A DNA stretch of 9,929 nt from an uncultured Clostridia bacterium (GTDB lineage: Bacteria; Bacillota; Clostridia; TANB77; CAG-508), in assembly GCA_934183305.1 (NCBI GenBank), contig CAKPSF010000012.1:1-9929 (forward strand), given 5' to 3'. Below the pieces are notes generated by a model. That model saw only the letters and a list, made by a program, of their open reading frames with translations. It did not search any database and was not told where the DNA came from. A program made the position numbers and the translations under genes. Shown one piece after another: positions 7,874 to 9,929 of the stretch (its first letter is position 1; each line of letters starts with the position of its first letter).

Positions 7874-8581
7874 TTATTCTACAAGTGTCCCAACATTTTG
7901 GCCTAATACAGCTTTAACCATATTTTCAGGTTCTGCAATTCCAAACACCATTATTGGAATATTATTATCTTTACATAGTGCTGTTGCTGTTGAATCCATA
8001 ACTTTTAAATCTTTATTTAAAACATCTAAATATGATATTTTATCAAACTTTGTTGCTGTTGGGTCTAGTTTAGGGTCTGCGCTATACACCCCATCTATAG
8101 CTTTTCCTAAAAGTATTATATCTGCTTCTGTTTCAGCAGCTCTTAATGCAGCAGCTGTATCTGTTGTAAAGTATGGGTTACCTGTTCCACATGCAAATAT
8201 TACAACTCTCTTTCTTCCTAAATGTTTTAATGCTTTTCTCTTTATATATGGTTCTGCAATTTCTCTCATTTCAATAGCAGTTTGAAGTCTTGTATGCATT
8301 CCCCTTGCTTCTAAAGAATCTTGAAGTGCTAAACCATTCATTGCTGTTGCAAGCATTCCCATATAATCTGATGTTGTTCTTTCCATATTTAGTCCATATC
8401 TGCCACGCCAGAAATTTCCACCTCCAACAACTATTGATACTTCAACTCCCATATCAATTAATACTTTAACTTGATCACATATTTTTCCTATAACATCTGG
8501 ATTTACTCCAGTTTTTTGATCACCGGCTAATGCCTCTCCACTAAGTTTTAATAATACTCTCTTATACTTAATGTCACTCAT
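7874..8581 (-). CDS. pyrH: UMP kinase (uridylate kinase)
   Basis: Phosphorylates UMP to UDP with ATP, supplying pyrimidines for RNA, DNA and UDP-sugars; the bacterial enzyme is a homohexamer of the amino-acid-kinase fold, normally activated by GTP and inhibited by UTP. In the 235-residue protein the ATP-site start KLSGEA (12-17), glycine-rich GGGNFWRG (53-60), UMP-site D72-Y, GTGNPYFTTDTAAALRA (132-148) and KAIDGVYSADPK (160-171) are all intact. Length is typical (about 235-245). Start ATG at 8581 has GGAGG at 8588-8592, 6 nt upstream, and a promoter candidate at 8609-8637, so this appears to be the first gene of the operon. rpsB and tsf, often just upstream, are absent. Confidence 0.98.
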   Translation of the reverse strand: MSDIKYKRVLLKLSGEALAGDQKTGVNPDVIGKICDQVKVLIDMGVEVSIVVGGGNFWRGRYGLNMERTTSDYMGMLATAMNGLALQDSLEARGMHTRLQTAIEMREIAEPYIKRKALKHLGRKRVVIFACGTGNPYFTTDTAAALRAAETEADIILLGKAIDGVYSADPKLDPTATKFDKISYLDVLNKDLKVMDSTATALCKDNNIPIMVFGIAEPENMVKAVLGQNVGTLVE

Positions 8582-8608
8582 AAAAAACCTCCAAATTTAT
8601 TTTTTATT

Positions 8609-8637
8609 ATTCTATCATACTTTATATTAATTGTGCA
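8609..8637 (-). promoter_or_regulatory. Candidate promoter of the pyrH-to-DUF1294 operon
   Basis: On the minus strand there is an extended -10 TGATAGAAT (TAGAAT at 8609-8614 with the upstream TG), a 17-nt spacer and a -35 TGCACA (8632-8637, 4 of 6 matches). The predicted start is near 8602, giving a leader of about 20 nt before the pyrH ATG, too short for a riboswitch. The spacer also contains TATGAT, an overlapping alternative -10 that lacks a good -35. Confidence 0.5.
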
Positions 8638-8687
8638 CTATTTTTATAAAATAAATTATTTTTTATATAATATTCTGATTGTTATTT

Positions 8688-9212
8688 TTACTCGCATAAA
8701 GCTTTAATATCTTCATCTTGTTTTATACTTTCTTCTAGAAATTCATAACATTTTTTATTTTGTTTTACCGCTTCAGTTGCCACTTCTTTATCAGCTCTTA
8801 GTCTCTTACTAGCATACTTAACAATTAGTCCTTTATTTTTTACAGCTTCTAAAACAACTTCCTTGTCGTCCCTCATCTTTTTACTTGCATAATACAAGAC
8901 TTGTCCCGATACTTTTAAAGCTGAAAGTAATAATTCTTTATCTTCTAATAAACTCTCACCTGTGTAACAATATGTCCATCCAACTTTACTTACAGAATTA
9001 TATACAATTTTTCTATCGCATTTTAACCTGTCACTTGCAAACTCTAATGCTTCAGGATTATTATCAACTGCAGCAAGAACAATTTCTCTATCATCTTTAA
9101 AATTCTCAGCTGCGAAATCTAGCAAACTTCCCTGATTAGACACTGCATTTAAAACATAATCTCTATCATTACAATTTTCTCTCATTTTTGTTATTTCAAC
9201 TGGTTCTGGCAT
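8688..9212 (-). CDS. DUF4116-type repeat protein of unknown function
   Basis: A 174-residue soluble protein made almost wholly of a 25-residue repeat. Aspartates beginning each unit fall at exactly 16, 41, 66, 91, 116, 141 and 166, giving six complete units and the first nine residues of a seventh. The unit reads roughly D-R/K-E-hydrophobic-V, then AV at positions 8-9, F/Y-A-S at 18-20 and L/M-K/R near 23-24. Unit 3 is the most diverged (TG in place of AS). This matches DUF4116 (PF13475), whose function is not known; the unit length suggests a helical solenoid that could bind a partner. No signal peptide or membrane segment. ATG at 9212 has AGGAGA at 9222-9227. It has its own strong promoter and is separated from pyrH by 106 bp with no clear terminator, so some read-through is possible. 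Confidence 0.85.
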   Translation of the reverse strand: MPEPVEITKMRENCNDRDYVLNAVSNQGSLLDFAAENFKDDREIVLAAVDNNPEALEFASDRLKCDRKIVYNSVSKVGWTYCYTGESLLEDKELLLSALKVSGQVLYYASKKMRDDKEVVLEAVKNKGLIVKYASKRLRADKEVATEAVKQNKKCYEFLEESIKQDEDIKALCE

Positions 9213-9255
9213 TTTTGTGTATCTCCTATTTAATCTCTTTATTTCGTCTTAGTAA

Positions 9256-9284
9256 ATTATACTTATCTTGCCCATATTTTTCAA
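9256..9284 (-). promoter_or_regulatory. Near-consensus promoter of the DUF4116 gene
   Basis: On the minus strand, -35 TTGAAA (9279-9284), a 17-nt spacer and a perfect -10 TATAAT (9256-9261). The predicted start is near 9249, giving a 5' leader of about 37 nt. It is the best complete promoter match in the window and faces away from the tRNA promoter, with which it shares the 139-bp intergenic region 9213-9351. Confidence 0.8.
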
Positions 9285-9304
9285 GTGTTTTATTCTAAAA
9301 TCTA

Positions 9305-9334
9305 TTGTAAATTTAGTAGTAATTATGTTAAAAT
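9305..9334 (+). promoter_or_regulatory. Promoter of the tRNA-Thr gene
   Basis: TTGTAA (9305-9310, 4 of 6 matches to -35), an 18-nt spacer and an extended -10 TGTTAAAAT (TAAAAT at 9329-9334). The predicted start near 9341 gives a precursor with only about 11 nt of 5' leader, as expected for a monocistronic tRNA gene. Confidence 0.6.
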
Positions 9335-9351
9335 AACTATGTATTTAAATT

Positions 9352-9427
9352 GCCACTATAGCTCAGTTGGTAGAGCAACGGATTCGTAACCCGTAGGTCA
9401 GCAGTTCGATTCTGCTTAGTGGCTCCA
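9352..9427 (+). tRNA. tRNA-Thr (anticodon CGT)
   Basis: A 76-nt cloverleaf folds by eye. The acceptor stem GCCACTA pairs fully with TAGTGGC, the D arm is GCTC/GAGC, the T arm is AGCAG/CTGCT around TTCGATT, and the 3' end encodes T73 plus CCA. The anticodon loop TTCGTAA gives anticodon CGT (positions 34-36), reading the Thr codon ACG. In the anticodon stem four pairs form, but the pair closing the loop is A31-C39, a mismatch where A-T would be expected; activity is still plausible. A promoter lies upstream and a terminator follows directly. Just beyond, the gene content changes to a recombinase-type element, so the locus is a candidate integration boundary, though the tRNA itself is intact. 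Confidence 0.96.
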
Positions 9428-9436
9428 TTTGAAATC

Positions 9437-9470
9437 AACTTACGGACTTAATTGTTCGTAAGTTTTTATT
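9437..9470 (+). terminator. Intrinsic terminator after tRNA-Thr
   Basis: AACTTACG (9437-9444) pairs exactly with CGTAAGTT (9457-9464) around a 12-nt loop and runs into TTTTT then ATT. It begins 10 nt after the tRNA CCA end and works only in the plus direction, since the minus side has no U-run. A second, weaker pairing is possible between AAGTTTT (9460-9466), which overlaps its right arm, and AAAACTT (9477-9483); this may be coincidence. Confidence 0.85.
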
Positions 9471-9520
9471 TTATATAAAACTTAAAAAGTTCTCTTATCA
9501 CAGAAAGGAGGACTTTTTTC

Positions 9521-9799
9521 ATGCTTGAATTTAAAGTAATTGAAAAACTAAAACCTAATAAAGATTTAACCGACATCTTAAAAGACTTTAAATATAAGGT
9601 TAAATTAGGACAAATTAAAACTATTATACACACCAATTTAAAAGTAATAACACCTACTGAATATAAAATTACATATCCTACTACTCTTACAATACTAGAA
9701 TACAAAGTTAATGAAATATCAAATAAACCATTTTATATTAAAGAGCATAATCAAAAGTATAATATTAAAGAAATTACACAATTTTTGAAAAAATTTTAA
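9521..9799 (+). CDS. Lysine-rich small protein of unknown function, upstream of the recombinase
   Basis: I do not recognise this 92-residue protein. It has about 18 lysines against about 10 acidic residues, no Arg, Cys or Trp, no signal peptide and no membrane segment. The middle (about 26-70) is rich in Thr, Tyr and Ile in an alternating, strand-like pattern, with lysine-rich ends. The start ATG is well supported by AGAAAGGAGG (9502-9511) 9 nt upstream. It is encoded in the same direction as the serine recombinase 87 bp downstream and begins 50 bp after the tRNA terminator. A small basic protein beside an integrase could be a recombination directionality factor or another DNA-binding accessory protein, but this is inference from position and charge only. 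Its promoter is not clear; a weak TTGTTC-16-TATAAA candidate (9453-9480) overlaps the tRNA terminator. Confidence 0.75.
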   Translation: MLEFKVIEKLKPNKDLTDILKDFKYKVKLGQIKTIIHTNLKVITPTEYKITYPTTLTILEYKVNEISNKPFYIKEHNQKYNIKEITQFLKKF

Positions 9800-9813
9800 T
9801 TTTAGACTATACT
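9785..9813 (+). promoter_or_regulatory. Promoter of the serine recombinase gene
   Basis: TTGAAA (9785-9790), a 17-nt spacer and TATACT (9808-9813), each 5 of 6 matches. It overlaps the last codons and stop of the 92-residue gene. The predicted start near 9820 gives a leader of about 67 nt before the recombinase ATG, which contains a hairpin and a possible leader peptide. Confidence 0.65.
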
Positions 9814-9837
9814 TTTTGCTTATTTGTGAGGAAACAT

Positions 9838-9870
9838 ATGAGAAGTATTTTTATATTTCTCGAAATTTAA
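9838..9870 (+). CDS. Possible 10-codon leader peptide before the recombinase
   Basis: A reading frame MRSIFIFLEI ends at TAA (9868-9870). Its ATG has a fair ribosome site (GTGAGG at 9826-9831, 6-nt spacing), and its stop lies 2 nt before the recombinase ribosome site. Ribosomes finishing here would sit close to the recombinase start, which could couple the two. The coding part nearly coincides with a 9-bp hairpin (9840-9861). An ORF this short may be chance; the evidence is only the ribosome site and the position. Confidence 0.3.
   Translation: MRSIFIFLEI
9840..9861 (+). other. Hairpin in the recombinase mRNA leader
   Basis: GAGAAGTAT (9840-9848) and ATATTTCTC (9853-9861) form a 9-bp stem with one G-U pair and a TTTT loop. 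No U-run follows, so it is not a terminator. It lies between the ribosome site of the possible leader peptide and the recombinase ribosome site (9873-9880), so translation of the peptide would melt it. It could alternatively be part of a DNA-level binding site near the element end. Confidence 0.45.
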
Positions 9871-9886
9871 TGAAAGGAGGAAAACT

Positions 9887-9929
9887 ATGAGATGTGGTAT
9901 TTATGTAAGAGTATCTACTGATGACCAAA
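9887..9929 (+). CDS. Serine recombinase, N-terminus only (cut by window edge)
   Basis: Fourteen codons are visible, reading MRCGIYVRVSTDDQ. This is the standard N-terminus of the resolvase/invertase fold, where YVRVS carries the catalytic serine (S10 here) that attacks DNA, followed by the usual ST-D/E-x-Q turn. The form beginning RCGIYVRVST is typical of large serine recombinases of clostridial phages and integrative elements, but the C-terminal DNA-binding part, which would separate these from small resolvases, is outside the window. The ATG is backed by AAAGGAGG (9873-9880), 6 nt upstream, and a promoter at 9785-9813. Its position just beyond a tRNA gene and outside the housekeeping operon suggests the integrase end of a mobile element. 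Confidence 0.88.
   Translation, partial: MRCGIYVRVSTDDQ

Larger units (their letters stand above)
9428..9929 (+). mobile_element. Probable left end of an integrated element (recombinase end)
   Basis: To the right of tRNA-Thr the window changes from housekeeping genes on the minus strand to plus-strand accessory genes: a lysine-rich unknown protein and a serine recombinase. Integrase genes usually sit at one end of the element they move, so the boundary is inferred to lie between the tRNA 3' end (9427) and about 9520. No attachment-site repeat can be identified because the other end is not in the window. Start given is the earliest possible; the end is open. Confidence 0.5.

Noticed and set aside
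8593..8687. Possible terminator or riboswitch between the DUF4116 gene and pyrH
   Set aside because: The stretch is nearly all A and T with no stable G-C stem, and the predicted pyrH leader is only about 20 nt.
9352..9427. tRNA-Thr as a disrupted or reconstituted att site
   Set aside because: The gene is complete with CCA and its own terminator, and the second att copy is not in the window, so a crossover in the tRNA cannot be shown.
9460..9483. AAGTTTT/AAAACTT pairing as an antiterminator of the tRNA terminator
   Set aside because: Seven A-T-rich pairs competing with a better 8-bp stem; no regulatory leader or ligand domain is present.
9466..9705. Minus-strand reading frame of 79 codons
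   Set aside because: It overlaps the tRNA terminator and the 92-residue gene on the other strand, which has a strong ribosome site; the minus frame has none convincing.

Overview
The window is strongly AT-rich chromosomal DNA from a low-GC Gram-positive bacterium (Bacillota, most like Clostridia). The grounds are a Gram-positive-type PolC replicase, the gene order pyrH-frr-uppS-cdsA-rseP-polC, purine-rich AGGAGG-type ribosome sites in front of most genes, and TAA stops almost throughout. TGG is used for Trp and I saw no sign of recoding. No species can be named from the sequence.

Layout. Positions 1-50 hold the first 16 codons of an unrecognised minus-strand gene that runs off the left edge inside a (TG)10 simple repeat; its promoter is at 117-145. 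Positions 156-8581 are one compact minus-strand gene block, read right to left: pyrH (UMP kinase), frr (ribosome recycling factor), uppS (undecaprenyl diphosphate synthase), cdsA (CDP-diacylglycerol synthase), a short PDZ-less RseP-type site-2 protease, polC (replicative DNA polymerase) and a small DUF1294 membrane protein. Gaps are only 8-56 bp, and the best promoter is just upstream of pyrH, so this is probably one operon. It joins nucleotide supply, translation recycling, cell-wall lipid carrier and phospholipid synthesis, membrane proteolysis and replication. Two isoprenoid genes usually found in this cluster in clostridia, dxr and ispG, are absent, as are rpsB and tsf upstream of pyrH.

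Positions 8688-9212 hold a separate minus-strand gene for a DUF4116-type protein built from an exact 25-residue repeat, with a near-consensus promoter. Diverging from it at 9352-9427 is a tRNA-Thr(CGT) gene with its own promoter and a good intrinsic terminator.

Beyond the tRNA the gene content changes. A 92-residue lysine-rich protein of unknown function (9521-9799) is followed by the first 14 codons of a serine recombinase (from 9887), which has its own promoter and a leader with a possible 10-codon peptide and a 9-bp hairpin. This looks like the start of an integrated element (phage, ICE or similar) next to the tRNA. The element's other end, its att sites and its cargo lie outside the window. 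Apart from this edge the region is mainly housekeeping. The most unusual intrinsic features are the PDZ-less RseP, the missing isoprenoid genes, the regular repeat protein and the recombinase leader.
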